From Stakelama marina (GTDB taxonomy: Bacteria > Pseudomonadota > Alphaproteobacteria > Sphingomonadales > Sphingomonadaceae), in contig NZ_JAGRQC010000001.1 in the NCBI RefSeq assembly GCF_018122655.1, forward strand, positions 248,001 through 312,000: a stretch of 64,000 nucleotides of DNA. Direction: 5' to 3'. The notes below the pieces were generated by a model, which was given only the letters and a program-made list of their open reading frames with translations, had not been told where the DNA came from and ran no database searches. Shown here in pieces: positions 25,948 to 37,594 of the stretch (within the stretch, counting starts at the first letter, position 1; each line of letters opens with the position of its first letter). The translations under genes and the position numbers were made by a program.

Positions 25948-27359
25948 AACTTGGGACACTCACCGGCGGTGAAGAAACCGCAACCGTAACCGGCTTCGCG
26001 ATCGACCATCGCAAGGTGGCGCCGGGCACCGTCTTCGGTGCGTTCCAGGGCACCCGCGTCAATGGCGAGGACTTTATCCGCGACGCCGTGAAGAGCGGCG
26101 CGGTTGCCGTCGTCGCGCGCCGCGAGGCCGAGGTCGAAGGCGCCGTGCATATCCCCGCCGACAATCCGCGCGCCTGCTTTGCCGACCTGGCGGCGCAGTT
26201 CTTCGCGCCGTTTCCGGCAACCGCGGTGGCGGTGACCGGCACCAACGGCAAGACATCGACCGTCGAGATGACGCGCCAGCTCTGGCGGATGGCCGGGCAT
26301 CATGCGGCCTCGATCGGGACGCTTGGCGTCAGCACCGCCGATGAAAGCGTCTCCACCGGTCTGACGACGCCCGATGTCGTCACCTTTCTGTCGAATGTCG
26401 CCGGGCTGGCGCGCGAGGGCGTCAGCCATGTCGCGTTCGAGGCGTCGAGCCACGGCCTGTCGCAATACCGGACACAAGGCGTGCCGGTCGCGGCTGCGGC
26501 ATTCACCAATCTCAGCCGCGATCACCTCGATTATCACGGCGACATGGCGGCCTATTTCACCGCCAAGCTGCGGCTGTTTGCCGAGGTCCTGTCGCCCGAT
26601 GGAACGTCGGTGGTGTGGGTGGACGATCCCAATTCGGACCGCGTGATCGATCTTGCCCGCGCGCGGGGCAATCGGCTGATTACCGTCGGCCAGCACGGCG
26701 AGACGCTGCGGCTCGTATCGCGCGATCCGACGCTGCTCGGCCAAGGGCTGGTGATCGAGGCGGAAGGCCGCCAGCACAAGGTCAACCTGCCGCTGATCGG
26801 TGCCTATCAGGCGGCCAATGCGCTCACCGCCGCCGGGCTGGTGATTGCAACGGGCGGCGATGTGGCGACGACGATCGCCAATCTGTCGCGCCTGCAGCCG
26901 GTGCGCGGGCGGCTGGAACGCGCGGTGATCGCGAAGTCGGGTGCGCCGGTCTATGTCGATTACGCGCACACGCCCGACGCGCTGGAGGCTGCCATCGCGG
27001 CGCTGAAGCCGCATGTCGCGGGGCGGCTGATCGTGCTGTTCGGTGCGGGCGGCGACCGTGATACGGGCAAGCGCGAGCCGATGGGGCAGGTCGCCGCGGC
27101 GGGCGCCGACATGGTCATCGTCACCGACGACAATCCCCGCAGCGAAGATCCGGCGACGATCCGGCGCGAGATCATGAAGGGCGCTCCCGGCGCGGTCGAG
27201 ATCGACGGACGCCGCGCGGCCATCGCGGCGGCGATTGCCGAGGCGGGGCCGGACGATATCGTGCTGCTTGCCGGCAAGGGGCACGAGCAGGGGCAGATCA
27301 TCGGCGACATGGTGCTGCCGTTCGACGATGTCAGCGTCGCGCGGGAGGCAGCGGCATGA
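25944..27359 (+). CDS. murE: UDP-MurNAc-L-Ala-D-Glu--meso-diaminopimelate ligase
   Basis: A 471-aa Mur ligase. The ATP site is TGTNGKTST, and other family motifs are EASSHGLSQYR, LSRDHLDYH, YAHTPDAL and DDNPRSEDP. The DNPR motif marks specificity for meso-diaminopimelate, as in Gram-negative bacteria. It adds the third residue of the stem peptide in the cytoplasm. ATGA overlaps with ftsI and murF at either end. Confidence 0.96.
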   Translation: MKLGTLTGGEETATVTGFAIDHRKVAPGTVFGAFQGTRVNGEDFIRDAVKSGAVAVVARREAEVEGAVHIPADNPRACFADLAAQFFAPFPATAVAVTGTNGKTSTVEMTRQLWRMAGHHAASIGTLGVSTADESVSTGLTTPDVVTFLSNVAGLAREGVSHVAFEASSHGLSQYRTQGVPVAAAAFTNLSRDHLDYHGDMAAYFTAKLRLFAEVLSPDGTSVVWVDDPNSDRVIDLARARGNRLITVGQHGETLRLVSRDPTLLGQGLVIEAEGRQHKVNLPLIGAYQAANALTAAGLVIATGGDVATTIANLSRLQPVRGRLERAVIAKSGAPVYVDYAHTPDALEAAIAALKPHVAGRLIVLFGAGGDRDTGKREPMGQVAAAGADMVIVTDDNPRSEDPATIRREIMKGAPGAVEIDGRRAAIAAAIAEAGPDDIVLLAGKGHEQGQIIGDMVLPFDDVSVAREAAA

Positions 27360-28741
27360 CCACGGAAAAGGCACCGCTCTGGACCTCTGACGAGATTGCG
27401 AAGGCGACTTCGGGCGTCGCATCGACCGAGTTTTCCGTTTTCGGAGTCACTTTCGACAGCCGCGAGGTCGAACCGGGCGACCTGTTCATCGCGCTGTCGG
27501 GCGAGGCGACCGACGGACACCGTTTTCTGGAACAGGCCTATGCGAGCAAGGCCTGGGGTGCGGTCGTGTCTCAGGACACGCCGCACCCGCATGTTCGCGT
27601 CGCCGATACGATGGCGGCGCTGGAGGAGCTGGGCGGCGCGGCGCGGGCGCGCACCGATGCGAAGATCATCGGCGTGACGGGTTCGGTGGGCAAGACCGGA
27701 ACCAAGGAGGCGCTGTTCGCGGCGCTCGATCGCTGCGATCCCGGGCGGGCGCACCGGTCGGTCAAAAGCTACAACAACCATACGGGCGTTCCGCTCAGCC
27801 TGTCGCGGATGCCCGCCGATACGCGCTTCGGCATCTTCGAAATGGGGATGAACCATGCCGGCGAATTGTCGGCGCTGACGCGGCTGGTGCGGCCGCATGT
27901 CGCGATCGTGACGGCGATCGCGCCCGCGCATACCGCGTTCTTCAAGGACGAGAGCGCGATTGCCGACGCCAAGGGTGAAATCTTTCAGGGGCTCGAACCC
28001 GGCGGTACGGCGATTATCCCGTTCGACAGTCCGCACCGCGACCGTCTGATCGCCGCGGCCAGGCCGCATGCCGAATCGATCGTTACCTTCGGCTTTGGCG
28101 AGGGTGCGGACGTTCGCGCGGTGGAAAAGATGCGCATGTCGGCGGGCGGCACCTTCGTCACCGCGCGGCTGGGCGAGCGCGAGGTCAGCTACACCATCTC
28201 GCAACCGGGCGATCACTGGATTTCCAATTCGCTGGCGATCCTGGCGGCGGTCGATGCCGTGGGTGGCGACCTGGCAAGCGCGGGGCTGGCGCTTGCCGAC
28301 TTTGGCGGCCTTCCCGGGCGCGGTGCGCGCTTTCTGGCCAAGGTCGGTGACGGCGACGCGCTGGTCATCGACGAAAGCTACAACGCCAATCCGTCGTCGA
28401 TGCGCGCGACGCTTGCCGTGCTCGGCGCCGAGAAGGACCGGCGCAAGCTCGTCGTGCTCGGCGAAATGCGCGAACTGGGCGAACATAGCGACGCCTATCA
28501 TGCCGAGCTTTCGGCCCCCATCGGCGAAGCGAGTGTTTCGCGCGCCATATTGGTAGGTCCGGGCATGGCGCCGCTTGCATCTGCGCTTGAGGGGCGGATC
28601 GATTTCGTCCATGTGGCCACCGCCGCGGAGGCGCGCGACCGTCTGATGGCGGAGCTGGCGCCCGGAGATGCGGTGCTCATCAAGGGATCGAATGCTGTCG
28701 GGCTGTCGGCCGTGGTCGCGGCACTGGCGGGAACAAAGTAA
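27356..28741 (+). CDS. murF: UDP-MurNAc-tripeptide--D-Ala-D-Ala ligase
   Basis: A 461-aa Mur ligase with the ATP site [25 protein letters not shown], and [13 protein letters not shown] in the C-terminal part. It adds the D-Ala-D-Ala dipeptide made by Ddl, whose gene is also in this cluster. The start overlaps murE; the stop shares its last base with the mraY start (TAATG). Confidence 0.96.
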   Translation: MTTEKAPLWTSDEIAKATSGVASTEFSVFGVTFDSREVEPGDLFIALSGEATDGHRFLEQAYASKAWGAVVSQDTPHPHVRVADTMAALEELGGAARARTDAKIIGVTGSVGKTGTKEALFAALDRCDPGRAHRSVKSYNNHTGVPLSLSRMPADTRFGIFEMGMNHAGELSALTRLVRPHVAIVTAIAPAHTAFFKDESAIADAKGEIFQGLEPGGTAIIPFDSPHRDRLIAAARPHAESIVTFGFGEGADVRAVEKMRMSAGGTFVTARLGEREVSYTISQPGDHWISNSLAILAAVDAVGGDLASAGLALADFGGLPGRGARFLAKVGDGDALVIDESYNANPSSMRATLAVLGAEKDRRKLVVLGEMRELGEHSDAYHAELSAPIGEASVSRAILVGPGMAPLASALEGRIDFVHVATAAEARDRLMAELAPGDAVLIKGSNAVGLSAVVAALAGTK

Positions 28742-29811
28742 TGCTGTACCTGATCGCCGAACATCTGGGTTTTCCCGGCGCGCTGAACCTTATCCGCTAT
28801 CTCAGCTTCCGCACCGGCGGAGCGGTGGCGACCGCGCTCATCATCGGGCTGGTGATCGGCCCCAAATTCATCGGCTGGCTGCGCGTGCGCCAAGGCAAGG
28901 GACAGCCGATCCGCGACGACGGACCGCAGTCGCACCTTGCGAAGCGCGGTACGCCGACGATGGGCGGGCTGATGATCCTGACCTCGCTGGCTTTCGCCAT
29001 CCTGTTGTGGATGGACCTGACCAATCCGTTCGTCTGGGCGAGCCTGTTCGTGACGCTGGGCTTCGGGTCGATCGGGTTTCTCGACGATTACGACAAGGTG
29101 AAGAAATCGAGCACCGCGGGCGTTCCGGGCAGGGTGCGGCTGCTGGGTGAATTCCTGATCGCGGGCGTGGCGTCGTGGATCATCATCCGCCAGACGGGTA
29201 CGCTGCTATATCTGCCCTTCCTGTCGGGCTATGCGATCGATCTCGGCTGGTTCTACATCGCCTTTGCGGCGTTCACCATCGTCGGCTTCGGCAATGCGGT
29301 GAACCTGACCGACGGGCTCGACGGGCTGGCGACGATGCCGGTCATTATCGCCAGCGTCGCGTTCATGGTGATCGTCTATCTGGTCGGCAACGTGAAGTTC
29401 GCCGAATATCTGGGCATCCCGCATGTGCCCGGCGCGGGTGACCTTGCCATCTTCTGCGGTGCGATGGTCGGCGCGGGGCTCGCCTTTCTGTGGTTCAACG
29501 CGCCGCCCGCCGCCGTATTCATGGGCGATACCGGCAGCCTGGCACTGGGCGGCGCGCTCGGCACCATCGCGGTCGTCGCGCATCACGAGATCGTGCTCGG
29601 CATCATCGGCGGGTTGTTCGTCGTCGAGGCGATGAGCGTCATCATCCAGGTCTTCTTCTTCAAGCGGACCGGCAAGCGCGTGTTCAAGATGGCGCCGATC
29701 CACCATCATTTCGAACAGCTCGGCTGGTCCGAACCGACCGTCGTGATCCGGTTCTGGATCATCGCGCTGGTGCTGGCGCTGGCCGGCCTTTCGACGCTGA
29801 AGATCCGGTGA
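28741..29811 (+). CDS. mraY: phospho-MurNAc-pentapeptide transferase MraY
   Basis: A 356-aa integral membrane enzyme with about ten spans. Signatures: [36 protein letters not shown], and [15 protein letters not shown] with the catalytic Asp residues, plus APIHHHFE near the end. It transfers phospho-MurNAc-pentapeptide to undecaprenyl phosphate, giving lipid I. Confidence 0.97.
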   Translation: MLYLIAEHLGFPGALNLIRYLSFRTGGAVATALIIGLVIGPKFIGWLRVRQGKGQPIRDDGPQSHLAKRGTPTMGGLMILTSLAFAILLWMDLTNPFVWASLFVTLGFGSIGFLDDYDKVKKSSTAGVPGRVRLLGEFLIAGVASWIIIRQTGTLLYLPFLSGYAIDLGWFYIAFAAFTIVGFGNAVNLTDGLDGLATMPVIIASVAFMVIVYLVGNVKFAEYLGIPHVPGAGDLAIFCGAMVGAGLAFLWFNAPPAAVFMGDTGSLALGGALGTIAVVAHHEIVLGIIGGLFVVEAMSVIIQVFFFKRTGKRVFKMAPIHHHFEQLGWSEPTVVIRFWIIALVLALAGLSTLKIR

Positions 29812-31091
29812 TCGCAAGCGAGACCTGGCGCGGCAAACGCTTTGCGGTGCTGGGGCTGGCGCGCTCGGGCCGGGCGACGGTTGCTGCGCTGACGGCGAGC
29901 GGCGCGGAGGTGACGGCGTGGGATGCGAGCGAGGAGGCGCGGTCGCGCGTATCGGGCGCGACACTCGCCGATCCGCTCGACATCGATCTGGCCGGGTTCG
30001 ACGCGGTAGTCGTGTCGCCGGGGGTGCCGCTCAACCGCCACCCGATCGCGCATCATGCCGCGAAGGCGGGCGTGCCGATCATCGGCGATATCGAACTGTT
30101 CGCGCAGGCGCGCGGAGAATTGCCGCCGCACAAGGTCGTCGGGATCACCGGCACCAACGGCAAATCGACGACGACCGCGCTCGTCCGGCACATCGTCGAG
30201 ACGGCGGGCAAGCCGGTCCTGATGGGCGGCAATATCGGGCTGCCGATCCTCGAACAGGAGCCGCTTCCAGCAGGCGGTGTCTATGTGCTCGAACTGTCGA
30301 GCTATCAGATCGACCTCACGCGGAGCCTCGATTGCGAGGTGGCGGTGCTGCTCAACATTACCCCCGATCATCTCGACCGCTATGACGGTTTCGAAGCTTA
30401 TGCAGCGGCGAAGGCGCGGCTGTTCGCGATGCAGTCGCCGGAGCATGACGCGGTCATCGGGATCGGCGACACGCCGTCCTACGAGGTCGCCCGATCGCTG
30501 TCGTCGCGCGGCGAGCATCTGACCAAGATTGCGCCGGGCGTTTGCATGGATCAGTCGCGCTGGCCTTCGCTGCAAGGGCCGCACAACGCGCAGAACGCGC
30601 TCGCCGCGATTGCGGTGTGCGAAGCGCTTGGCCTGTCGCGCGAAGCGATCGATGCCGGGCTGGAGAGTTTCGGCGGGCTGCCGCACCGCATGGAGCGCGT
30701 CGCGACCGTGGGCGAGGTGCTGTACGTCAACGATTCGAAGGCGACCAACCCGACCTCTGCCGCGCCAGCGCTGATGGCGTTTGCGAATATCCACTGGATC
30801 CTGGGCGGGCAGGCGAAGACAGACGATCTCGACCCATGCCGGCCCGGCTTCGCAAATGTGCGGCAGGCCTATACGATCGGCGAGGCCGAGGCGCGATTTG
30901 CCGACCTGCTGTCGCCCGACATGCCGGTGTCGCGGTGCGGGACGTTGCGCGATGCGGTTTCGCACGCGGCGGGCAATGCGCGGCCGGGCGAGACGGTGCT
31001 GCTGTCGCCGGCCTGTGCATCGTTCGATCAGTTTCGCGATTACGAGGAACGCGGCGAGATTTTTCGCGAACTCGTGGGGGGACTTGAATGA
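29808..31091 (+). CDS. murD: UDP-MurNAc-L-alanine--D-glutamate ligase
   Basis: A 427-aa Mur ligase. The N-terminal nucleotide-binding part has [13 protein letters not shown]. The ATP site is [11 protein letters not shown], and further motifs are [37 protein letters not shown] and [11 protein letters not shown]. It adds D-Glu to UDP-MurNAc-L-Ala. The GTG start overlaps the mraY stop by 4 nt. Confidence 0.96.
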   Translation: MIASETWRGKRFAVLGLARSGRATVAALTASGAEVTAWDASEEARSRVSGATLADPLDIDLAGFDAVVVSPGVPLNRHPIAHHAAKAGVPIIGDIELFAQARGELPPHKVVGITGTNGKSTTTALVRHIVETAGKPVLMGGNIGLPILEQEPLPAGGVYVLELSSYQIDLTRSLDCEVAVLLNITPDHLDRYDGFEAYAAAKARLFAMQSPEHDAVIGIGDTPSYEVARSLSSRGEHLTKIAPGVCMDQSRWPSLQGPHNAQNALAAIAVCEALGLSREAIDAGLESFGGLPHRMERVATVGEVLYVNDSKATNPTSAAPALMAFANIHWILGGQAKTDDLDPCRPGFANVRQAYTIGEAEARFADLLSPDMPVSRCGTLRDAVSHAAGNARPGETVLLSPACASFDQFRDYEERGEIFRELVGGLE

Positions 31092-32317
31092 CCGACGTGA
31101 TGCGCGACGAGGACGGGGTCCGGATCAGGACGCGGATGGAAAAGCAGCTCGGCCGGGCAAGCCGTTCGCCGATCGGTGCGTGGTTTCACGATATCGACCG
31201 TGTGCTGCTGCTGCTCGCCTTCGTGCTGATCGCGATCGGGCTGGTCGCGGTGGCGGCGGCGTCGCCCGCGTCCGCCGAACGCTATTCGGGCGCGTCGCAC
31301 CACATCGCGGCGATGTTCTATTTCTGGCGGCAGGTCGGCTGGGTGGCGTTGTCGGTGCCGGTTCTGCTGGTCGTATCGATGCTGCCGGTGACGCTGGCGC
31401 GGCGCATGGCGCTGATCGGGGCGGTGGCGTTTCTCGCGCTGCTGGCGGCGGTTCCGCTGGTCGGGGTCGAGGCCAATGGCGCGCGGCGCTGGATCGGCGT
31501 CGGCATCGCGCAATTTCAGCCTTCCGAATTTCTGAAGCCCTTCTTCATCGTCGCCACCGCCTGGGTGCTTTCGCTGCGTGCCAAGGACGAGCATCTGCCC
31601 GTCGTGCCGATTACGCTGGCGATGACTGCCGTCGTCGGCACGCTGTTGATGCTCCAGCCCGATTTCGGCCAGACGATCGTGTTCGGGTCGGTCTGGATGA
31701 TCCTGCTGATGATCGCCGGCACCTCGCCGCGGATCATGGCTGCGCTGGTCGGCACCGGACTGGGCGGTATCGTCATGGCCTATCTGTTCTACGGCACGGC
31801 GCGGGCGCGGATCGACAGCTTCCTGTTTCCCGACGCGACGAGCAATGGCGCCGCCGACACCTATCAGATGGACATGGCGCACGCCGTCATCACCGGTGGC
31901 GGCATCACCGGCACGGGGCCGGGGGCGGGGGTGCAGAAGTTCCGCCTGCCCGAGGCGCATACCGATTACATCTATGCCGTGGTGGGCGAGGAGTTCGGCT
32001 ATATCGCCTGCGCGATCATCGCGATCCTGTTCCTCGCGATCGTCGTGCGCGTTTTCGTCAAGCTGCTCGACGAGGACGATCCGTTCCGCCTGCTCGCCGC
32101 CTCCGGACTGGCCGCGCAATTCGGCGTCCAGGGCATGATCAACATGGCGGTGAACACCGGAATCGCGCCGTCAAAGGGCATGACTTTGCCGTTCATCAGC
32201 TATGGCGGATCGTCGATGGTGGCGCTTTCGATCGGGATGGGACTGTTGCTGGCCTTTACGCGACGAAATCCGTATCTGAGCCGATCTTCCTACACCAACG
32301 CATGGGTCGGTAAATGA
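31088..32317 (+). CDS. ftsW: septal peptidoglycan polymerase FtsW
   Basis: A 409-aa SEDS-family protein with about ten membrane spans. Motifs include [43 protein letters not shown] and the C-terminal [14 protein letters not shown] proteins polymerise lipid II; FtsW works with FtsI, encoded four genes upstream in the same cluster. It overlaps murD and murG. Confidence 0.96.
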   Translation: MTDVMRDEDGVRIRTRMEKQLGRASRSPIGAWFHDIDRVLLLLAFVLIAIGLVAVAAASPASAERYSGASHHIAAMFYFWRQVGWVALSVPVLLVVSMLPVTLARRMALIGAVAFLALLAAVPLVGVEANGARRWIGVGIAQFQPSEFLKPFFIVATAWVLSLRAKDEHLPVVPITLAMTAVVGTLLMLQPDFGQTIVFGSVWMILLMIAGTSPRIMAALVGTGLGGIVMAYLFYGTARARIDSFLFPDATSNGAADTYQMDMAHAVITGGGITGTGPGAGVQKFRLPEAHTDYIYAVVGEEFGYIACAIIAILFLAIVVRVFVKLLDEDDPFRLLAASGLAAQFGVQGMINMAVNTGIAPSKGMTLPFISYGGSSMVALSIGMGLLLAFTRRNPYLSRSSYTNAWVGK

Positions 32318-33426
32318 CGGTCAGTCGCCATTTCGTTCTGGCAGCCGGGGGCACGGGCGGGCACATGGTGCCGGCAGCCGCGCTTGCCGGCGAACTAATC
32401 CGGCGCGGCCACGGGGTCGCGCTGGTCAGCGACGAACGCGGCGTGCGCTTTCCCGGGCTGTTCGACGACATCCAGACGCATGTCCTTCCCGCGGGGCGTT
32501 TCGGCAAGAATCCGCTGAGCTGGATCAAGGCCGGGCGGCAGATGCTGAGCGGCCGGTCTATGGCGATCGAGCTTTATCGCAGCTTCAAGCCCTCGGCGGT
32601 GATCGGCTTTGGCGGCTATCCGGCGATGCCGGCGATGCTGGCGGCGTTCGCGCGCGATATCCCGACGGTCATCCACGAACAGAATGCGGTGCTCGGCCGC
32701 GTCAACCGGCTGGTCGCGCGCAAGGTCGATGCGATCGCGACCTCCTATGCGCAGGTCGACCGCCTGAAGGACGCGTGGAGCGACAAGGTCCACCTCGTCG
32801 GCAATCCGGTGCGCGAGGCGATCCTTGCGCTGCGCGCCAAGCCCTATCCGATGCTCGAGCCCGACGGCATCTTTCGTGTGCTGGTGACCGGCGGCAGCCA
32901 GGGTGCCAGCGTGTTGAGCGACGTGGTTCCCGACGGACTCGCCATGCTGCCGGTGCATTTCCGCAGGCGGATGCAGGTGACGCATCAGGCGCGGCCCGAG
33001 GATATCGAAAAGGTGCGCGCCAAATATCTGGAGCATCAGATCCCGGCCGAGATCGCGACCTATCTGCCCGACATGCCCGAACAGCTTGCCTGGGCGCATA
33101 TCGTGATCGCGCGGGCGGGGGCTTCGACCATCGCCGAACTGACCGCGGCGGGACGGCCCGCGATTCTGGTTCCGCTGCCCATCGCCACCGACGACCATCA
33201 GACCGCCAATGCGCGCGAGATCGTCGAAGCGGGCGGCGCGCGGTCGATCCAGCAGCCCAATTTCACGCCCAACGAACTGGCGAAACAGATGCAGCGGCTC
33301 GGCCTCGATACCAAGGCGCTCGAAAATGCGGCGAAGCGTGCGCGCGGGTGCGGTCGCCCCAATGCCGCGCGCGAGCTTGCCGACCTTGTCGAGCGGCTGG
33401 GCGACGATGCGGAGGCGCGGGCATGA
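32314..33426 (+). CDS. murG: lipid II synthase MurG
   Basis: A 370-aa GT-B glycosyltransferase. The N-terminal [16 protein letters not shown] loop and [13 protein letters not shown] bind the lipid I acceptor. The C-terminal [12 protein letters not shown] and [35 protein letters not shown] bind UDP-GlcNAc. It adds GlcNAc to lipid I at the cytoplasmic membrane face. Confidence 0.97.
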   Translation: MTVSRHFVLAAGGTGGHMVPAAALAGELIRRGHGVALVSDERGVRFPGLFDDIQTHVLPAGRFGKNPLSWIKAGRQMLSGRSMAIELYRSFKPSAVIGFGGYPAMPAMLAAFARDIPTVIHEQNAVLGRVNRLVARKVDAIATSYAQVDRLKDAWSDKVHLVGNPVREAILALRAKPYPMLEPDGIFRVLVTGGSQGASVLSDVVPDGLAMLPVHFRRRMQVTHQARPEDIEKVRAKYLEHQIPAEIATYLPDMPEQLAWAHIVIARAGASTIAELTAAGRPAILVPLPIATDDHQTANAREIVEAGGARSIQQPNFTPNELAKQMQRLGLDTKALENAAKRARGCGRPNAARELADLVERLGDDAEARA

Positions 33427-34841
33427 AAGGCGTCGCGACCGATATCGGCACCATCCATTTCATCGGCATCGGCGGCATCGGCATGTCGGGCATCGCCGAG
33501 GTGATGCACAATCTGGGCTATAGCGTTCAGGGGTCGGACGTCGCCGACGGCTATGTGATCGAGGGGCTGCGCAAGCGCGGCATCCCCGTCCATATCGGCC
33601 ATGACGCCGAAAATGTCGCCGATGTCGCGGTGGTCGTCGTGTCGACCGCGATCAAGCGCGGCAATCCCGAGGTCGAGGCGGCACTCGAACGCCGCGTGCC
33701 CGTGGTGCGCCGCGCCGAGATGCTCGCCGAACTGATGCGGCTGAAATCGACCGTCGCGGTCGCCGGCACGCACGGCAAGACGACGACGACGAGCATGGTC
33801 GCCGCGCTGCTCGACGCCGGGAATATCGATCCGACCGTCATCAACGGCGGCATCATCAACAGCTATGGATCGAACGCGCGGCTGGGCGCGTCGGACTGGA
33901 TGGTGATCGAGGCCGATGAGAGTGACGGCAGCTTCCTGCGGCTCGACGGGACGATCGCGGTCGTGACCAACATCGATCCCGAACATCTAGACCATTACGG
34001 CTCCTTCGACGCGGTCAAGGATGCCTATGTCGAGTTCATTGAGAATGTGCCCTTTTACGGCGCGGCGCTGCTGTGTCTCGACCATCCCGAGGTGCAGTCG
34101 ATCATCCCGCGCGTCGCCGACCGGCGCATCGTCACCTATGGCTTTGCCAGCCAGGCCGATATCCGCGGGATCAACGTCACGCCGCAGGGCGGCGGCAACC
34201 GGTTCGACGTCGTCATCCGTTCGCGCGACGGCGATACGCGCACGATCGAGGGTGTCGAGCTGCCGATGGCGGGGCGGCACAATGTCCAGAATGCGCTGGC
34301 CGCGATCGGCGTGGCGCTCGAACTCGGCTGCGACGACGAGACAATCCAAAAGGGCTTTGCCCAGTTCGGCGGGGTGAAGCGGCGTTTCACCAAGGTCGGC
34401 GAGCTGGAGCGCGGCGGCGGCACGGTGTCGATCATCGACGATTACGGTCATCACCCGGTCGAGATTCGCGCGGTGCTGTCGGCGGCGCGCGAGAGTGCGT
34501 TCGGACGCGTGATCGCGGTGATGCAGCCGCACCGATACAGCCGGTTGAACGATCTGATGGAAGAGTTCGCGCAGGCGTTCAACGACGCCGATATCGTCCT
34601 TGTGACGCCCGTCTATGCCGCGGGCGAGCAGCCGATCGAGGGCGTCGATTCCGCGGCGCTGATCGAGGGACTGAAGCGGCGCGGCCATCATGCGGTGATG
34701 GCGGTCGAGGATCAGGACGACCTTGCCGAAAAGCTGCGTAACCTGATCGCCAACGGCGATCTGGTCGTGTGTCTGGGCGCAGGCGACATCACCAAATGGG
34801 CGGCGGGCCTTGCCGACGCGATCGAGCAGGTGCCGGCATGA
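33423..34841 (+). CDS. murC: UDP-N-acetylmuramate--L-alanine ligase
   Basis: A 472-aa Mur ligase. It has the Rossmann [15 protein letters not shown], the ATP site [46 protein letters not shown] and MQPHRYSRL. It attaches the first stem-peptide residue, L-Ala. The ATG start overlaps the murG stop by 4 nt. Confidence 0.97.
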   Translation: MKGVATDIGTIHFIGIGGIGMSGIAEVMHNLGYSVQGSDVADGYVIEGLRKRGIPVHIGHDAENVADVAVVVVSTAIKRGNPEVEAALERRVPVVRRAEMLAELMRLKSTVAVAGTHGKTTTTSMVAALLDAGNIDPTVINGGIINSYGSNARLGASDWMVIEADESDGSFLRLDGTIAVVTNIDPEHLDHYGSFDAVKDAYVEFIENVPFYGAALLCLDHPEVQSIIPRVADRRIVTYGFASQADIRGINVTPQGGGNRFDVVIRSRDGDTRTIEGVELPMAGRHNVQNALAAIGVALELGCDDETIQKGFAQFGGVKRRFTKVGELERGGGTVSIIDDYGHHPVEIRAVLSAARESAFGRVIAVMQPHRYSRLNDLMEEFAQAFNDADIVLVTPVYAAGEQPIEGVDSAALIEGLKRRGHHAVMAVEDQDDLAEKLRNLIANGDLVVCLGAGDITKWAAGLADAIEQVPA

Positions 34842-35737
34842 GCGAAGCGATCGCCATGCCGAAGGTGGCGGGCAAGCTGACCCCGAATGCGCCGCTTGCG
34901 CCGCTCGTCTGGTTCAAGTCCGGCGGGGCTGCCGAATGGCTGTTCGAGCCGAGGGACGCCGACGACCTCGCGCAGTTTCTGGCGGAACTCGATCCGGCGG
35001 TGCCCGTGATGGGGCTGGGGCTCGGATCGAACATGATCGTTCGCGACGGCGGCGTGCCGGGCGTCGTCGTGCGGCTGGGCAAGCCATTCGCGCAGGTCGA
35101 GCAGATCGACGCGACGACGATGCGCTGCGGTGGTGGCGCCTCCGGCATTCTGGTGTCGTCCAAGGCGCGCGACGCAGGGGTCGGCGGGCTCGAATTTCTG
35201 CGCGGGATCCCCGGCACGGTCGGCGGCTTCGTGCGGATGAACGGCGGCGCCTATGGCCGCGAAGTGGCGGATGTGCTCGTCGAGTGCGAGGTCGTGATGC
35301 GCAGTGGCGAGCGGCGCACGCTGGCGGCCGAAGCACTGAATTACAGCTATCGCCATTCAGAGCTGCCAGAGGGCGCGATCGTCGTCTCCGCCACGCTTCG
35401 CGGGCATGAGGAAGACCCGGCGGTCGTCGCCGAGGAGATGAACCGTATCGCGCAAGCGCGCGAGGAATCGCAGCCGCTTCGTTCGAAGACGGGCGGATCG
35501 ACCTTCAAGAACCCCGATGGGCACAAGGCCTGGGCGCTGGTCGACGCGGCGGGCTGTCGCGGGCTGACGCGCGGCGATGCACAGGTCAGCGAGAAGCATT
35601 GCAACTTCCTGCTCAACCTCGGCAGTGCGACGAGCGCCGATATCGAGGGACTGGGCGAGGACGTCCGCGCGCGGGTGAAGGCGCAGTCGGGCATCGAACT
35701 CGAATGGGAAATCCAGCGCGTGGGAGTTGAGGCGTGA
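34838..35737 (+). CDS. murB: UDP-N-acetylenolpyruvoylglucosamine reductase
   Basis: A 299-aa FAD enzyme of the type I MurB group. The flavin-binding part has [25 protein letters not shown] and [20 protein letters not shown]. The catalytic region has [13 protein letters not shown] and [13 protein letters not shown], with the Ser/Glu residues at its end ([13 protein letters not shown]). It reduces the enolpyruvyl group to the lactyl ether of UDP-MurNAc. Confidence 0.96.
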   Translation: MSEAIAMPKVAGKLTPNAPLAPLVWFKSGGAAEWLFEPRDADDLAQFLAELDPAVPVMGLGLGSNMIVRDGGVPGVVVRLGKPFAQVEQIDATTMRCGGGASGILVSSKARDAGVGGLEFLRGIPGTVGGFVRMNGGAYGREVADVLVECEVVMRSGERRTLAAEALNYSYRHSELPEGAIVVSATLRGHEEDPAVVAEEMNRIAQAREESQPLRSKTGGSTFKNPDGHKAWALVDAAGCRGLTRGDAQVSEKHCNFLLNLGSATSADIEGLGEDVRARVKAQSGIELEWEIQRVGVEA

Positions 35738-36654
35738 CCGACAAGCTGCACATCGCCGTTCTGATGGGTGGATGGTCGGCCGAGCGCGAGGTTTCGCTGA
35801 TGTCGGGCGCGGGCATCGCCGATGCGCTCGAGGCGAACGGCCACCGCGTAACGCGGATCGACATGGACCGGCACGTGGCCGAACGGCTTGCCGAGGTGAA
35901 GCCCGACCTCGTGTTCAATGCGCTCCACGGCACGCCCGGCGAGGACGGCAGCGTGCAGGGCATGCTCGACCTGATGGGGCTGCGCTACACGCATTCGGGG
36001 CTCGTCACCTCGGTGATCGCGATCGACAAGGTGCTGACCAAGCAGACGCTTGTGCCGGCCGGGATTCCGATGCCCGGCGGTCGTATCGTGAAGAGCACCG
36101 ACATCCACGAACAGGACCCGCTTCCGCGCCCCTATGTTCTGAAGCCGGTCAACGAAGGCTCGTCGGTCGGCGTGGCGATCGTCACCGACGAGGGCAATTA
36201 CGGCAATCCGATCGCGCGCGACGCGAAGGGGCCCTGGGCCGAGTTCGAGGAGCTGCTCGCCGAACCGTTCATTCGCGGACGCGAGCTGACGACGGCGGTG
36301 CTCGGCGATCGGGCGCTGGGCGTCACCGAGCTGAAGCCCAAGAGCGGCTTCTACGACTATGACGCCAAATATACCGACGGGCTGACCGAGCATGTCTGCC
36401 CCGCCGACATTCCCGACGAGATCGCCGAGGCGTGCAAGCGCATGGCGGTCGAGGCGCACCGGTTGCTCGGCTGCAAGGGCTGTTCGCGCTCCGATTTTCG
36501 CTGGGACGACAGCCAGGGCGAGGCCGGGTTGTTCCTGCTCGAGGTCAATACGCAGCCGGGCATGACGCCGCTCAGCCTCGTCCCCGAACAGGCGAAACAT
36601 ATCGGCATGAGCTATGCCGAACTCGTTCAGCGCATTGTCGAGGAGGCGCTGTGA
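35734..36654 (+). CDS. ddl: D-alanine--D-alanine ligase
   Basis: A 306-aa ATP-grasp ligase. It begins IAVLMGGWSAEREVSLMSG, with FNALHGTPGEDGSVQGMLD, YTHSGLVTSVIAIDKVLTK, KPVNEGSSVGV and LEVNTQPGMTPLSLVPEQA, which holds the metal site. Tyr in the omega loop (FYDYDAKYTDG) indicates the D-Ala rather than D-Lac type. The GTG start overlaps the murB stop by 4 nt. Confidence 0.96.
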   Translation: MTDKLHIAVLMGGWSAEREVSLMSGAGIADALEANGHRVTRIDMDRHVAERLAEVKPDLVFNALHGTPGEDGSVQGMLDLMGLRYTHSGLVTSVIAIDKVLTKQTLVPAGIPMPGGRIVKSTDIHEQDPLPRPYVLKPVNEGSSVGVAIVTDEGNYGNPIARDAKGPWAEFEELLAEPFIRGRELTTAVLGDRALGVTELKPKSGFYDYDAKYTDGLTEHVCPADIPDEIAEACKRMAVEAHRLLGCKGCSRSDFRWDDSQGEAGLFLLEVNTQPGMTPLSLVPEQAKHIGMSYAELVQRIVEEAL

Positions 36655-37559
36655 GCCGAGCCGCCACCTCCCGGTCACGCTCGCAGTCGCGGCGCACGAC
36701 GTCGAAGCCCAAGCGGCGGCGGCAGCAGTCGCGCGCCAACCGGCCGGGCGTACTCGACCATGCGGTGGCGGCGCTTCCGTTCAGCGAACAGACGCTGCAC
36801 CGGATCATCGCCTGGGGCATTTTCAGCGCGGTGGTGGCCGCCGCGATCGTGCTTGCGGCATGGCTGGGGCTCCCGCAGGCGGCGTATCGCAGCGCCGCCG
36901 AGACGGTCGGCGATGCGGGGCTGCGTGTCGGGCAGATCGAGGTGTCGGGGCTGAAGCGGATGGACCGGATGTCGGTCTATGCCATGGCGCTCGATCAGCA
37001 ATCGCGGGCGATGCCGCTGGTCGATCTGTCGAAGGTGCGCGAACGGCTGCTCAACTATGGCTGGGTCGCCGATGCGCGCGTGTCGCGGCGGCTGCCCGAT
37101 ACGCTGGTCATCGACATCGTCGAGCGGACGCCGGCGGCGATCTGGCAGAATAACGGACAGTTGATGCTGATCGACGAGCACGGCGTCTTGCTGGAGCCGG
37201 TGTCGCCCGATGCGATGCCCGATCTTCCGCTGGTGATCGGCGATGGCGCCAATTCGCATGAGCCCGCCTATCGCCGGCTGATGCAGGCGGCGCCGGCGCT
37301 GAAACCGATGGTCAAGGCGGCGAGCTGGATCGGGAACCGGCGCTGGGACATTATCTTCATGTCGGGCGAACGCCTGTCGCTTCCGGAAGGCGAAATTCCC
37401 GCCGCCAAGGCACTGGCCAAATTCGCCGAACTGGACGGGACGCAAGGGCTGCTCGGCAAGGGATATCTGCGCTTTGACATGCGCGATCCGTCGAAACTGG
37501 TGGTGCGCATGTCCGACGATGCGATGAAGACGATCATGGGCGACGAAAAGGGCGGATAA
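36651..37559 (+). CDS. ftsQ: cell division protein FtsQ
   Basis: A 302-aa bitopic protein. The first ~35 residues are highly basic (SRSRSQSRRTTSKPKRRRQQSR), followed by one span (IIAWGIFSAVVAAAIVLAAWLGL), a POTRA domain (LRVGQIEVSGLKRMDRMSVYAMAL) and the beta domain with VSRRLPDTLVIDIVERTPAAIWQ. FtsQ recruits FtsL and FtsB to the septum. It is the last gene of the overlapping series; ftsA starts 35 nt later. Confidence 0.94.
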   Translation: MSRAATSRSRSQSRRTTSKPKRRRQQSRANRPGVLDHAVAALPFSEQTLHRIIAWGIFSAVVAAAIVLAAWLGLPQAAYRSAAETVGDAGLRVGQIEVSGLKRMDRMSVYAMALDQQSRAMPLVDLSKVRERLLNYGWVADARVSRRLPDTLVIDIVERTPAAIWQNNGQLMLIDEHGVLLEPVSPDAMPDLPLVIGDGANSHEPAYRRLMQAAPALKPMVKAASWIGNRRWDIIFMSGERLSLPEGEIPAAKALAKFAELDGTQGLLGKGYLRFDMRDPSKLVVRMSDDAMKTIMGDEKGG

Positions 37560-37594
37560 CGTCGTTTTTCGGGGGGCGAAGGAAGCGAACGGCA

